Source: Ga0077527 sp945862135 (GTDB lineage: Bacteria > Pseudomonadota > Gammaproteobacteria > Burkholderiales > SG8-41). Taken from it: a stretch of 64,000 bases of DNA. The notes beneath the pieces were generated by a model, which was given only the letters and a program-made list of their open reading frames with translations, did no database searches and was not told the DNA's origin. The stretch covers positions 561,305 through 625,304 of the forward strand of contig CAXNMF010000001.1 of assembly GCA_964203275.1 (NCBI GenBank), given 5' to 3'. Both the position numbers and the translations under genes were made by a program. Every line of letters starts with the position of its first letter. The stretch's first letter is position 1. This document shows positions 45,719-54,711 of the stretch, piece by piece.

Positions 45719-46201
45719 ATGATCAAAATGCGTCGCGTCTCCGGTTTTACATTGATTGAGCTGATTGTCGTCATCATCATCCTGTCAATTCTTGCCGCAA
45801 CAGCGCTGCCGCGCTTCGCCAATCTGCAGGTGCAGGCGCGGGTTGCCAAGCTCAATGCTGCGCTCGGTGCGATGAAGGGCGCCTCCGCTCTGGCGCATGC
45901 TTCCTGTCTTGCCTCAACGCCGCAGTGCACAGCCACGCTGTTGATGGAAGGTGTGAACGTGACCATGGTCAATACCTATCCGACCGCAGATGCGGCGGGC
46001 ATTGTCACAGCAGCCGGTTTGAATGTCGGTCCCACTTCGGCTGATGGTTACGACATCCAGGGCGGCGGCGCGGCGGCCGGCACTTCGGTGACAGTGATGG
46101 TGCTGGGCAACAATCCACCAACCTGCAGTTTTACTTACACATCGCCGGTTGCAGCCAATCAGTCGCCGGTGTTCGGAATACTTGTAACGTCGGGCTGTTA
46201 G
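45719..46201 (+). CDS. Type IV prepilin, MshA/MshB-like
   Basis: 160 residues from ATG 45719; ATG 45689 and 45728 are alternatives and none has a clear ribosome site. Prepilin motif SG/FTLIELIVVIIILSILAA with +5 Glu and ALPRFANLQ. Cysteines in SCLAS, PQCTA, TCSF and TSGC at the C-terminus could form the disulfide loop of pilins. The spacing region ANLQVQARVAKLNAALGAMK is a classic pilin alpha-1 helix. Paralogous to the next gene. Confidence 0.9.
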   Translation: MIKMRRVSGFTLIELIVVIIILSILAATALPRFANLQVQARVAKLNAALGAMKGASALAHASCLASTPQCTATLLMEGVNVTMVNTYPTADAAGIVTAAGLNVGPTSADGYDIQGGGAAAGTSVTVMVLGNNPPTCSFTYTSPVAANQSPVFGILVTSGC

Positions 46202-46244
46202 TCCGGTATTTTCTTTTTTGCAGCAAGGTATCTCGGTTTTGCTT

Positions 46245-46252
46245 AAGGAGGT
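46245..46252 (+). promoter_or_regulatory. Full-consensus ribosome binding site of the second pilin gene
   Basis: AAGGAGGT, complete match to the 16S rRNA tail, 4 bases before ATG 46257. It is the strongest ribosome site seen in the window and suggests this pilin is made in the largest amount. Confidence 0.8.
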
Positions 46253-46256
46253 CTAA

Positions 46257-46709
46257 ATGAAACAGCAACAGGGTTTTACAATCATTGAGCTGATCGTCGT
46301 CATCGTCGTGCTGGGTATTCTGGCGGCGACCGCGATCCCGCGGTTTGCCGATGTCGGCGTCGCGGCGCGCGTTGCGTCGATGCGCGGCGTTGAGGGCAGC
46401 ATGAATTCGGCGAGGGAAATCATGCGCGCCAATTGGTATGCCGCAGGCTCGGCTACTCTGGCAACGGTGACTGCCGCTGACGGTACAATTATCGGGGTGC
46501 AGACAACGCCTGCGGCTCGTGCGGGTTTTCCGACGGCTCAGGGTATGGATGATGCTTTGAGTGTCGGTGGCGGGATTGATTGCACTGTCGCTGCTGGCGT
46601 GACGACTTGCATCCCGCAAGGCTTTCCCCTTTGCACTGTGACCTACACCGAAGCCACTGCAGTCGTAGATGCTGGTGCGCTGAACACCGCGACCAACTGC
46701 GGCGGCTGA
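46257..46709 (+). CDS. mshA: Type IV prepilin, probable major MSH pilin (MshA-like)
   Basis: 150 residues. Very short leader MKQQQG then FTIIELIVVIVVLGILAATA with +5 Glu, followed by IPRFADVGVAARVASMRGVE. Cysteines in IDCTV, TTCIPQ, PLCTV and ATNCGG lie in the C-terminal half, as expected for a disulfide-bounded loop. A perfect ribosome site before it and a terminator-like hairpin after it suggest it is the major subunit. It is a tandem paralogue of the previous gene. Confidence 0.88.
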   Translation: MKQQQGFTIIELIVVIVVLGILAATAIPRFADVGVAARVASMRGVEGSMNSAREIMRANWYAAGSATLATVTAADGTIIGVQTTPAARAGFPTAQGMDDALSVGGGIDCTVAAGVTTCIPQGFPLCTVTYTEATAVVDAGALNTATNCGG

Positions 46710-46752
46710 TCATAACGGCGCAACCGGCCCGCATCCGCGGGTGACTGCGCAG

Positions 46753-46792
46753 CGGGTGAGGGGAGCGATGAGCGACCTTCACCCGTTTTCAT
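46753..46792 (+). terminator. Likely intrinsic terminator/attenuator after the major pilin gene
   Basis: CGGGTGA (46753-46759) pairs with TCACCCG (46779-46785); the stem can extend by three more pairs, one of them G-U. It is followed by TTTTCATTT. Located in the 93-base gap after the pilin gene, it would lower expression of the minor pilins downstream. Confidence 0.5.
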
Positions 46793-46802
46793 TTGTGCTG
46801 CC

Positions 46803-47264
46803 ATGACCTACGCCAACCGCCAATGCACACGAGGATTCACGACCATTGAACTGGTCGTGACCATCGTCGTCATCGGCGCGCTCGCGGCATTCGCAGTGCC
46901 GCGTTTCATCGGCCGCGACAGTTTCGATTCGCGCGGTTTTTACGACAATTCGGTCGCCATCGTCCGGCTGGCGCAAAAGACGGCGGTGGCCTGGCGCCGC
47001 AATGTGTTTGTCTGTGTGACGGCGACGCAGGTCACTGCAGGGACTGCAGCGGGTTGCGGTACGCCGCTGACTAATCCCGTCAGCGGCGGTGCTGCGACTG
47101 AAACCGTGCCGGCGGGCGTCACGCTGAATACTGTGACCTTCAGTTTTGACCGTCTCGGACGTCCCAGCACGGCAACGACCATCACTTTCTCCACCACGAT
47201 CCCCGGCGACATCACACGCCAGATCAGCGTTGCAGCAGAGACCGGTTATGTCGCCGCAAACTGA
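46803..47264 (+). CDS. mshC: Prepilin-like minor pilin, MshC type
   Basis: 153 residues. Leader ending CTRG, then FTTIELVVTIVVIGALAAFA and VPRFIGRDSFDSRGFYDNSV, a pattern typical of MshC. Two cysteines (VFVCV and AAGCG) fall in the globular part, which is rich in Thr/Ala. Third in the pilin row; its end overlaps the next start by 17 bases. Confidence 0.85.
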   Translation: MTYANRQCTRGFTTIELVVTIVVIGALAAFAVPRFIGRDSFDSRGFYDNSVAIVRLAQKTAVAWRRNVFVCVTATQVTAGTAAGCGTPLTNPVSGGAATETVPAGVTLNTVTFSFDRLGRPSTATTITFSTTIPGDITRQISVAAETGYVAAN

Positions 47265-47853
47265 GCACCGGTCGCTGTGGTCACGGTGCCGCCAGCGCGG
47301 TGCGTCGCTGGTTGAATTGATCATGTTCATTGTGGTGATCGGCGCCGGATTGGCGGGCATCATTGGCATCTGGCAAACCACCGCGCAGGGCAGTGCTAAC
47401 CCGTTGATCCAGAAACAGGCGCTGGCCATTGCCGAGGCTTACCTGGAAGAAGCGCTGGCCATGCCGTTCACGTATTGCGATCCTGATGATGCCAACGCGG
47501 CAACGGCAACATCAGCGGCGCTGGGCATCGTGCCTACACTTTGCGCAACGACTCTGGAGGGCATCGGCCCGGAGGGCGGCGAAACGCGGGGCAGCAATAC
47601 GACGCCATTCGACAACGTCAGCGATTACCATGGCCTTGCCGGGGTGCCGGCTGCAATCGACGGCACGCCGATCACCGGACTGGGTTCATATTCGGTGACG
47701 GTTGCGGTGGCCGCGCAAACCCTTATAGCGACAACGGCAACGGTTCCGGCTGCTGCAAGCCAGCGTGTCACCGTGACCGTGACTGGCCCCGGCAATACCA
47801 CGGTTACCCTCGACGGATATCGCACCCGATATGCGCCCAATGCCCTGCCCTGA
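47248..47853 (+). CDS. mshD: Prepilin-like minor pilin, MshD type
   Basis: 201 residues from ATG 47248, which lies inside the end of mshC. Leader CRQRG then ASLVELIMFIVVIGAGLAGI: the cleavage site is Gly-Ala instead of Gly-Phe, with +5 Glu kept. IIGIWQTTAQGSANPLIQKQ follows, matching MshD. The soluble part is Thr/Val-rich. Confidence 0.85.
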   Translation: MSPQTEHRSLWSRCRQRGASLVELIMFIVVIGAGLAGIIGIWQTTAQGSANPLIQKQALAIAEAYLEEALAMPFTYCDPDDANAATATSAALGIVPTLCATTLEGIGPEGGETRGSNTTPFDNVSDYHGLAGVPAAIDGTPITGLGSYSVTVAVAAQTLIATTATVPAAASQRVTVTVTGPGNTTVTLDGYRTRYAPNALP

Positions 47854-47860
47854 AATCACG

Positions 47861-48688
47861 ATGACAGCCAACCTGGTCAATCAGCGCGGCGTCACGCTGG
47901 TCGAACTGGTGATGGTGATCGTCGTTACCGGCATCATCGCCGCGGGCGTCGCGGTGTTCATCCAGCGTCCGGTGGAGGGCTATATCGATGCCGCCCGCCG
48001 CGCCACGCTGACGGATGAGGCAGATACGGCGCTGCGCCGGATCACCCGTGATCTGCGCACCGCATTGCCGAACAGCGTGCGTGTCGATCCCAGCGGTAAA
48101 TTTATTGAATACATCGAAACCATCGGCGGCGGCCGTTACCGCGCAGAGCCCGACAGTCTCGGCGGCGGAGAGATTCTCGATTTCACGGCGGCGGACACAA
48201 CTTTTGATGTCCTCGGACCGGTGCCGACGCTCAGCGCCGGCAATCATATCGTTGTCTACAACCTGTTCAGCACCGGCACGGTGTCGAACGCCTATCAGGG
48301 CAGCAACCGCGCGTCGTTTGTCAGCGTGGCGCCCCCGACCATCACAATTGCGCCGGTGGTCAGTCTGCCGTTTCCCGAGCCATCCCCGGCCAAACGTTTT
48401 CACGTAGTCACTGGGCCGGTGACCTACGGCTGCGTCGGTAATCAACTGTTGCGTTACTCCGGTTACCCCTACAACACCGCACAGTTGGCGCCTCCTGTGG
48501 GCGGCAGCAGTGCGGTGCTGGCGGCCAATATCGACTTTGATGCATGCGATTTTTCCTATGCAGAAGGCTCCTTGGGGGAGCGTACTGGCACGGTGTCGAT
48601 GATTCTGCAAATCAACAGCGTTACCGCCGGCGGCGCCATCGAAAGAGTGCGGCTGTTCCAGCAGGCGCAGGTTAACAATTCGCCATGA
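47861..48688 (+). CDS. mshO: Prepilin-like minor pilin, MshO type
   Basis: 275 residues from ATG 47861 (ATG 47831 is possible but overlaps mshD). Leader ANLVNQRG then VTLVELVMVIVVTGIIAAGV and QRPVEGYIDAARRATLTDEA, ITRDLRTALPNSVRV, all MshO landmarks. Larger than the other minor pilins, as usual for MshO. Two cysteines, TYGCVG and DACDFS, may bond. It overlaps mshP by four bases. Confidence 0.88.
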   Translation: MTANLVNQRGVTLVELVMVIVVTGIIAAGVAVFIQRPVEGYIDAARRATLTDEADTALRRITRDLRTALPNSVRVDPSGKFIEYIETIGGGRYRAEPDSLGGGEILDFTAADTTFDVLGPVPTLSAGNHIVVYNLFSTGTVSNAYQGSNRASFVSVAPPTITIAPVVSLPFPEPSPAKRFHVVTGPVTYGCVGNQLLRYSGYPYNTAQLAPPVGGSSAVLAANIDFDACDFSYAEGSLGERTGTVSMILQINSVTAGGAIERVRLFQQAQVNNSP

Positions 48689-49191
48689 GCATGCGCATTC
48701 CACAACACGTCCGCGGTTTCAGCTTGATCACCGCAATTTTTCTGCTGGTGGTGCTGGCCTCGCTGGGTGCGTTCATGGTGATTTTCACCGGGCTCCAGCA
48801 AAGTACCGTGCAGGCCGACGTGCTGGGCGTGCGCGCCTACTACGCCGCGCGCGCCGGGGCGGAGTGGGCGCTGTATCGCACACTGGATCCCGACAGCACG
48901 ATCGCACCGGGACCCGCGGCTTTTGTGGGTTGTGCCTCCGCTTCCGGCACCATCAACACCATGGGTGGATCGCTGTCGCCGTTCACCGTCGAGATCGGAT
49001 GCAGCGAGACCGTGCATACCGAGGCAACTCGCACCCTTCATGTCTACGAAATCACGGCAACTGCCTGCAACAGTGCGACCTGTCCTGCGGTATCGCCCTC
49101 GAGCGGATATGTCGAACGTCAGATTGCCGTCACTGTGGCCAAATGCAAAGACCCGTCTGCCCCGGCACCGCGATACGAGTGTGGGTCATAA
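48685..49191 (+). CDS. mshP: MshP-like minor pilin/assembly protein
   Basis: 168 residues. N-terminus MRIPQHVRG then FSLITAIFLLVVLASLGAFM: prepilin-like but with Thr instead of Glu at +5, as in PilX/GspK-like proteins and MshP. ADVLGVRAYYAARAGAEWAL is the conserved helix end. At least six cysteines in the C-terminal half (GCAS, GCSE, ACNS, TCPA, KCKD, ECGS). Confidence 0.85.
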   Translation: MSMRIPQHVRGFSLITAIFLLVVLASLGAFMVIFTGLQQSTVQADVLGVRAYYAARAGAEWALYRTLDPDSTIAPGPAAFVGCASASGTINTMGGSLSPFTVEIGCSETVHTEATRTLHVYEITATACNSATCPAVSPSSGYVERQIAVTVAKCKDPSAPAPRYECGS

Positions 49192-49370
49192 ATGTCAATT
49201 AAATCAATTACTTGTGAGTTTATGATCGGGTCTGCTCGCGAACCCGTCGCGATCAGGCGCAAACCTTGCTCCGGCAACCTGCAACCCTTTCAACGCCGCA
49301 CATCATGCTGATCAACGGGAATCCGAAATTGTTTTCATATGTTTGGCTTTGGGGGCCACTGCGAAGTTTG

Positions 49371-52300
49371 ATGAATCGCTGCTTGTCTGCGGTTGTATTG
49401 ATCGCTGCAATATTGACTGCCGGTGCTGCCGACGCGGCAAGCTTTTACGCGCGCACCGCTCTTGCCGGCACCAACTGGAACGCCGCGAACATGTGGTCGA
49501 ACACCTCCTGTGCCGCGGGAGGGGCGGTTGCCGGACCGCCGACCGCGGCCGATGACGTGATCATCTGCAACGGCAAGGCGGTTACCGTCAACATTGCAGG
49601 CGCCGTGGCGGGCTCGGTGACCATCGAGGGCGGTGGCAACAATACCAGCCTGACCATGGGCGGTGTCGGCACCACATTGACCGTGACCAATACCAGTGGC
49701 CGTTCGGGCAACGTGTTGATCAATGCGCCTTCTGCAGGGGTTACCAAGCAGATCTCTGTCGGTGCACGCAGCCTGAATGTGACTGGCAGTGTCACTATCG
49801 GCAGTGCCACTGCCGGCGCCAGCAACAACAATATCGCCCAGTTGGCAATTACAACCGGCACCGCGACCATCGGCAGCCTGAATGTTGCCGGCGGCACGGT
49901 CAACAGCATCGCGCGCGCCACGGTGACCACGGGAACGCTCAACATCAATGGCAACGCGAGCATCGCCACCGGTACGCTGGGGCGCGGACAGATGACGCTG
50001 ACGGGGGGCACGATCAATGTCAACGGTGATCTTTCGGTGTCAGCCGCAGCATCCACCAACACTTCCGGCGATGCGACGGTGGAAGTGACCAATGCGGCGG
50101 GCCTGCTCAATGTCACCGGCAATACCACTGTCACCGGCGGCACGGTCAACACTTACGATGCCTTGCTGCGGGTGACCGTGGCGAGCAATGTCAATCGCGG
50201 CATTGCAATTGGCGGCAACCTGAACATCAACGCGACGGTAGCGGGCTCATCGGCGGTGACGCTCGGCACCAACAGCCGCATGTCGGTGGCCGGCAACGTC
50301 AACAACGGCGACACGCTGGCTGTCGGCGCCGGCCTGTTCACGATGTCCACGCCGGGCACCACACTGACCACGCGCAACAATGCGGTGGCGGCAACCACTA
50401 GCGTGACTACTGGTACGCTGGATGCGCGCAACATGGTGGTTGATTCCGGCAGCCTTGGTTTGTCACGCCTTCTGCTCAGCAGCACCGGCACCATCAACGT
50501 GCAGGGGGATCTCAGTGTGACCACTGCAGCATCGACCAACAATTCGGGCGATGCCACTGCAGAGGTCACCAATGCCGGGGGACTGCTTAATGTCACCGGT
50601 AACGCGACCGTCACCGGCGGTAATGTCAACAACGAGGATGCGGTGCTGCGCGTGACTGCCGGCAGCAATGCGGGTCGCGGCATCACCATCGGCGGCAACC
50701 TCACTGTCGATACAACCGTGGCAGGAGCTTCCGCAGTCACGCTTGCCGGCGGTACGACCCCGAACACCGCCAAAATGACCGTCGGCGGCGCGGTGACCAA
50801 CAATGACACGATCAGCATCAGCACCGGCACGCTCACGGTCACCGGCGGCTACACCCAGGTCAACCGCCCCTTTACGGTCCAGACCGCGCTGACCACCGGC
50901 ACGCTGACCGTGGGCGGGGTGTTGACCAACAACGCGACCGAAACCATCACCATCTCGACCACCGGCATCGTCAACGCCAACGGTGGATTCACCAACAGCG
51001 GAACTTTCAACAATTCGGCCGCAGGGCAGCTGTTCCTGAGAGGCGCGGCCAACACCATCGACGGTACCTTCAACGACGGCACAGGCACGGTAACCATGAA
51101 CGGCAGCGTGGCGCAGGCGCTGTCCGGCACTGCGCTGTTTCCACCGACCACAGCAGCCGACGGTTTCTTCAATTTCGTGATCAACAACGCCGCCGGCGTC
51201 ACGCTGGGCAGCAATGTGGTCGCGCGCAACATCATCACCTTCACCAGCGGCGAGGTGACCACCGGCGCTAACGTGTTGATCGCCGAACGGGCCTGCGCGA
51301 CAGCCGTCAGCCGCACCAGCGGCCATGTCATCGGCAACTTCCAGAAGAACGTTCCTGCTGGTGCCTCAAGTTGTACGTATGAGCTTGGCAGTGCCGGGGC
51401 GTACACGCCGGTGACACTGGCGTTTGCCACTGCAGGGGCGGGCCGCCTGATCGGACGCGTCACCACGGCTGACCATCCCAACATCGGCACCTCCGGCCTT
51501 GATGCATCCAAGAGCGTCAATCGCTGGTGGACGCTGACCACGACGGGTGTGACTGGCACAGCCATGCCAAGCACCGGCACTTACGGCGCGACTTTCACCT
51601 TCCTCAATCCCTCGGGTTTCGATGGCGGTGCGAACCCACTGAATTTCGAGACCGAGCGCAGGACCGGTGCATCGTGGTTCACCACGACCGCCGGCACGCG
51701 TACGGCGACCACGACCCAAGCCACCGGCATTACGGCGCTGGGCGATTTTGCGTTGGCCGAGAAAACGGTAGTGATCACACCACCGGATTCTTTCAACGGG
51801 GTCGAGGTGGGAGGGGCGATCAACGGGCGTATTTTCACCAAGCTCCGGGGTACCGGCTTCACACTGGACATCGTTGCCATCCTCGGCGGTGTGCTTTACA
51901 ACACCTTCAACGAGGCGGTCACCGTGGACTTGGTCACCGGCGGCAGCGGGGGGCTCAACTGCGGCGGGGGTGCACTGACTGTGATCGGCGGTCCGACCGA
52001 CGTGACACTGGTCAACGGCCGTGTCACCACACCGGCATTCAACCTGGCCACTGCCTATCCTGATGTCCGTGTAAGGGTTCGCTACCCCGTGGGCGGGCCG
52101 TATACGGTCACCACCTGCTCATCTGACAATTTCTCGATACGTCCGCCGACGTTCACCGTCACTTCGACTGACGCCACCAACACCGCAACTTCGGGCACAC
52201 CGGCAATCAAGACCGGCGCCAATTTCAACCTCAACGCGGCAGGCGGTGCGGGCTACGCCGGTACGCCGACCAACAACACGACGGGGAACGTCACTGGCAC

Positions 52301-53594
52301 CCCGACCGCCGGCACGATCGGCGGCACCTTCAATGCCGCAGTGGGCGGCACGGCGAGCGGCAACTTTTTCTACAGCGAAGTCGGTCATTTCGGTCTCAGC
52401 ATCAATGCCGTCGCCGATTCCAGCTTTACCAGCGTCGATTCCGCCGGTGGTGACTGCACCAACGATTACTCGAATACGCTGGCGGGCGGGCGCTACGGTT
52501 GCTGGATTGGAAGCGTCGCGGTAACTCAGTCGACCGGCGTCAGTGGTTTCGGTCGTTTCATTCCTGATAATTTCAACGTGACCTATAACGTGCCGGCGAT
52601 TGCGCCGGCCTGCGCGGGTTTCAGTTATGTCGGTCAGACCTTCAACTATACGATTGCGCCGGTGATGACGATCACGGCGCGCAACGGCACGAACAACGGC
52701 CTCACCAACGCCACGACGGTCAATTACGCCGGCAGTTATGCGAAGTTCACCAATGCTCAGCTGGCGGTCGCGCCTTATGACACGAAGGCCGGCCGTTATC
52801 TGCGCTTTGATGCGCTGGGCGGCGGCAGTACGCCGGATCTCGACCGCACGGGATTGCCGGACCCTGTCACTACTGATCCGCTAATCAGTGCTTTTACTAA
52901 TGGTGTTGGAACGTTCACGTTCTCCGGCGGCAGCGGATTTGGTTTCGCACGCACGACGCCCAGCGCTCCTTTTGATGCCGACATTGCACTTCGTCTGAAC
53001 GTGATCGATACCGACAACGTGGCGTTCGCGGGCAATCCCGCGTCATTCGGCACCGCCAGCGCCGGCAGCGGCATTCTGTTCAGTGATGGTGTTGCGGCAA
53101 CCACGACCGACAAGCAGGTGCGTTACGGTCGCCTGAGCATTGGCGGCGCCAGCGGCTCACAGGTGCTGCCGCTGCGCTTGCCGGTGCAGGCGCAATATTG
53201 GACCGGCACGGCGTTCGCGACGAACACACTGGATTCATGCACCACGCTGGCCGCAAATAATGTTGGCTTGGGCAATTACAGCGGCAGTCTCAATGCCGGT
53301 GAAACCACGCCGAGCATCGTCAACAGCCCGCTGCAGGCGGGGCGCAGCGCAATCCGTTTGAGTGCGCCGGGCTCCGCCAATCCGGGCAGCGTCGATGTCG
53401 CGCTGAATCTGGGTAGTGGTGCAACGGCGGATGCCTGTCCTGCATTTGCGCCGGCTGCAACGGCAGGCAACAAAACGCATTTGCGCGGTGCTTGGTGCAA
53501 CCCGCCGGGCACATATACCAAGGATCCTTCCGCCAAAGCGCGGTTCGGTGTGACGCGTGGCGCCGATCAATCGATATATCGTAGAGAGCAGTAG
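49371..53594 (+). CDS. mshQ: MshQ-like giant exported pilus-associated protein (DUF6701 type)
   Basis: About 1407 residues from ATG 49371, chosen because it gives a signal peptide (MNRCLSAVVLIAAILTAGAA then DAAS); the frame opens at 49266. The N-terminal half is a low-complexity Thr/Gly/Asn beta-solenoid-like region (many TVTGG, NINGN, GGNL elements) holding a 75 percent identical duplication with a 160-residue period. The second half reads like the MshQ C-terminal domain (RFIPDNFNVTYNVPAIAPAC, GRLSIGGASGSQVLPLRLPV, VQAQYW). It ends the pilin half of the locus. Likely surface-exposed, perhaps the tip adhesin. Confidence 0.85.
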   Translation: MNRCLSAVVLIAAILTAGAADAASFYARTALAGTNWNAANMWSNTSCAAGGAVAGPPTAADDVIICNGKAVTVNIAGAVAGSVTIEGGGNNTSLTMGGVGTTLTVTNTSGRSGNVLINAPSAGVTKQISVGARSLNVTGSVTIGSATAGASNNNIAQLAITTGTATIGSLNVAGGTVNSIARATVTTGTLNINGNASIATGTLGRGQMTLTGGTINVNGDLSVSAAASTNTSGDATVEVTNAAGLLNVTGNTTVTGGTVNTYDALLRVTVASNVNRGIAIGGNLNINATVAGSSAVTLGTNSRMSVAGNVNNGDTLAVGAGLFTMSTPGTTLTTRNNAVAATTSVTTGTLDARNMVVDSGSLGLSRLLLSSTGTINVQGDLSVTTAASTNNSGDATAEVTNAGGLLNVTGNATVTGGNVNNEDAVLRVTAGSNAGRGITIGGNLTVDTTVAGASAVTLAGGTTPNTAKMTVGGAVTNNDTISISTGTLTVTGGYTQVNRPFTVQTALTTGTLTVGGVLTNNATETITISTTGIVNANGGFTNSGTFNNSAAGQLFLRGAANTIDGTFNDGTGTVTMNGSVAQALSGTALFPPTTAADGFFNFVINNAAGVTLGSNVVARNIITFTSGEVTTGANVLIAERACATAVSRTSGHVIGNFQKNVPAGASSCTYELGSAGAYTPVTLAFATAGAGRLIGRVTTADHPNIGTSGLDASKSVNRWWTLTTTGVTGTAMPSTGTYGATFTFLNPSGFDGGANPLNFETERRTGASWFTTTAGTRTATTTQATGITALGDFALAEKTVVITPPDSFNGVEVGGAINGRIFTKLRGTGFTLDIVAILGGVLYNTFNEAVTVDLVTGGSGGLNCGGGALTVIGGPTDVTLVNGRVTTPAFNLATAYPDVRVRVRYPVGGPYTVTTCSSDNFSIRPPTFTVTSTDATNTATSGTPAIKTGANFNLNAAGGAGYAGTPTNNTTGNVTGTPTAGTIGGTFNAAVGGTASGNFFYSEVGHFGLSINAVADSSFTSVDSAGGDCTNDYSNTLAGGRYGCWIGSVAVTQSTGVSGFGRFIPDNFNVTYNVPAIAPACAGFSYVGQTFNYTIAPVMTITARNGTNNGLTNATTVNYAGSYAKFTNAQLAVAPYDTKAGRYLRFDALGGGSTPDLDRTGLPDPVTTDPLISAFTNGVGTFTFSGGSGFGFARTTPSAPFDADIALRLNVIDTDNVAFAGNPASFGTASAGSGILFSDGVAATTTDKQVRYGRLSIGGASGSQVLPLRLPVQAQYWTGTAFATNTLDSCTTLAANNVGLGNYSGSLNAGETTPSIVNSPLQAGRSAIRLSAPGSANPGSVDVALNLGSGATADACPAFAPAATAGNKTHLRGAWCNPPGTYTKDPSAKARFGVTRGADQSIYRREQ
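50025..50264 (+). repeat. MshQ internal duplication, copy 1
   Basis: Encodes 80 residues, residues 219-298 of the protein, starting GDLSVSAAASTNTSGDATVE. It aligns without gaps to copy 2 at 60 of 80 positions by hand count. Less similar sequence upstream (VTTGTL ... TGTINV) extends the match. Confidence 0.85.
50505..50744 (+). repeat. MshQ internal duplication, copy 2
   Basis: Encodes residues 379-458, starting GDLSVTTAASTNNSGDATAE, exactly 480 bases after copy 1. The 160-residue period suggests a segmental duplication within the gene. Confidence 0.85.
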
Positions 53595-53778
53595 TTCGGG
53601 TACTAGCTCTAGTAGTCCTTCGGTGAGAGACTTATAAAATACACAATAAAAACAACAAGTTAATTGTATGCATGGTGTTATGCAAAGTGGTGCACATTAC
53701 AAAAACCCTATAAGTGTTTGACGACATTGGAAAATATGCTAGTTTTGGCCAATTTGGTGCAATACGGCTCAGGAACCC
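53595..53778 (+). promoter_or_regulatory. AT-rich gap before mshI with a possible promoter
   Basis: This 184-base gap is much AT-richer than its flanks. TTGACG (53718-53723) followed after 16 bases by TAGTTT (53740-53745) is a weak sigma-70 candidate 34 bases upstream of mshI. CAGGAA serves as ribosome site. It could give the assembly half of the locus its own transcript. Confidence 0.35.
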
Positions 53779-54711
53779 ATGAATCTGTTCGGTAAAAGTC
53801 GGCGTCCCGGCTGGTTGTGCCTCAACCTGCATCCTGATCGCGTGGATCTATCGCACGTTCTGGTTGCAGGCAAGCCGCGTCCCGAAGTGTTGTTGTGCGA
53901 ATCGTTTCGCAAGGAAGGCGACGATGTCGTGACACTGAAGCGGCTGCGGCGTGAACTCCGCCTTGATCGATATCACTGCATGACCATGCTGAAGACGCAT
54001 GACTATCAGATGTTTCCGGTTGACGCACCAAAGGTGCCGGATGCCGAAGCACGCAGTGCGGTACGCTGGGCGATCAAGGACATGCTGGATTATTCCATTG
54101 ATGCTGCAATGGTGGATGCGGTGAGCGTACCCGCAAGCGAAGCCGGCGGGCGCCCCGCGCAGATGCTGGCGGTGGCCGCGCGCAATGAGCTGATTGCGGC
54201 GACGGTCAAACCTTTTAACGAAGCCGATATTGAACTCGATGTGATCGACATTCCCGAACTGGCGCAGCGCAATGTTGCGAAGCGTCTGGAAGACGAGGGT
54301 CGCGGTCTGGCCATGCTGTGTTTTGATCACGCTGCAGCGACCCTGACATTCACCAGCGGCGGTGAGCTTTATCAGTCGCGGCGCATCGATGTTTCGATGA
54401 TGGATTTTGCCGGTGACGCGCCGGCGGAAGGTCTTTACGACCGCGTCGCGCTGGAGCTGCAGCGTTCGCTCGATCATTTTGACCGGCAGTTCCGCAATGT
54501 TGCCGTATCGCGCGTGGTGATTTCGCAGGTGCCAGGCGGGGAAAAGCTGGCCGAGTACCTCAACAGCAATCTGACGCTGCCGGTGGAAATGTTTGATCTG
54601 GAAAAGATCATGGATTTCCCGGGTGTGCCGGAATTGCGTGATCCGTTGCGGCAGACACAATGTCTGCAACTCATTGGCGCAGCGATGCGCGAAGAGGTCG
54701 CGGCCCGATGA
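53779..54711 (+). CDS. mshI: MSH pilus assembly protein MshI (PilM-like)
   Basis: 310 residues, actin-like cytoplasmic protein that docks the inner-membrane PilN/O-type partners. NLFGKSRRPGWLCLNLHPDR opens it; APKVPDAEARSAVRWAIKDM and DIPELAQRNVAKRLEDEGRG are MshI-type. It ends with an ATGA overlap into the PilN-like gene. Starts the assembly half of the locus. Confidence 0.9.
   Translation: MNLFGKSRRPGWLCLNLHPDRVDLSHVLVAGKPRPEVLLCESFRKEGDDVVTLKRLRRELRLDRYHCMTMLKTHDYQMFPVDAPKVPDAEARSAVRWAIKDMLDYSIDAAMVDAVSVPASEAGGRPAQMLAVAARNELIAATVKPFNEADIELDVIDIPELAQRNVAKRLEDEGRGLAMLCFDHAAATLTFTSGGELYQSRRIDVSMMDFAGDAPAEGLYDRVALELQRSLDHFDRQFRNVAVSRVVISQVPGGEKLAEYLNSNLTLPVEMFDLEKIMDFPGVPELRDPLRQTQCLQLIGAAMREEVAAR

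Noticed and set aside
53745..53761. Sigma-54-like site (TTGGCC ... GGTGCA, GG and GC ten bases apart) before mshI
   Set aside because: Only the GG/GC core and a few flanking bases fit, and the implied transcript start would leave under 10 bases before the start codon and cut into the ribosome site.
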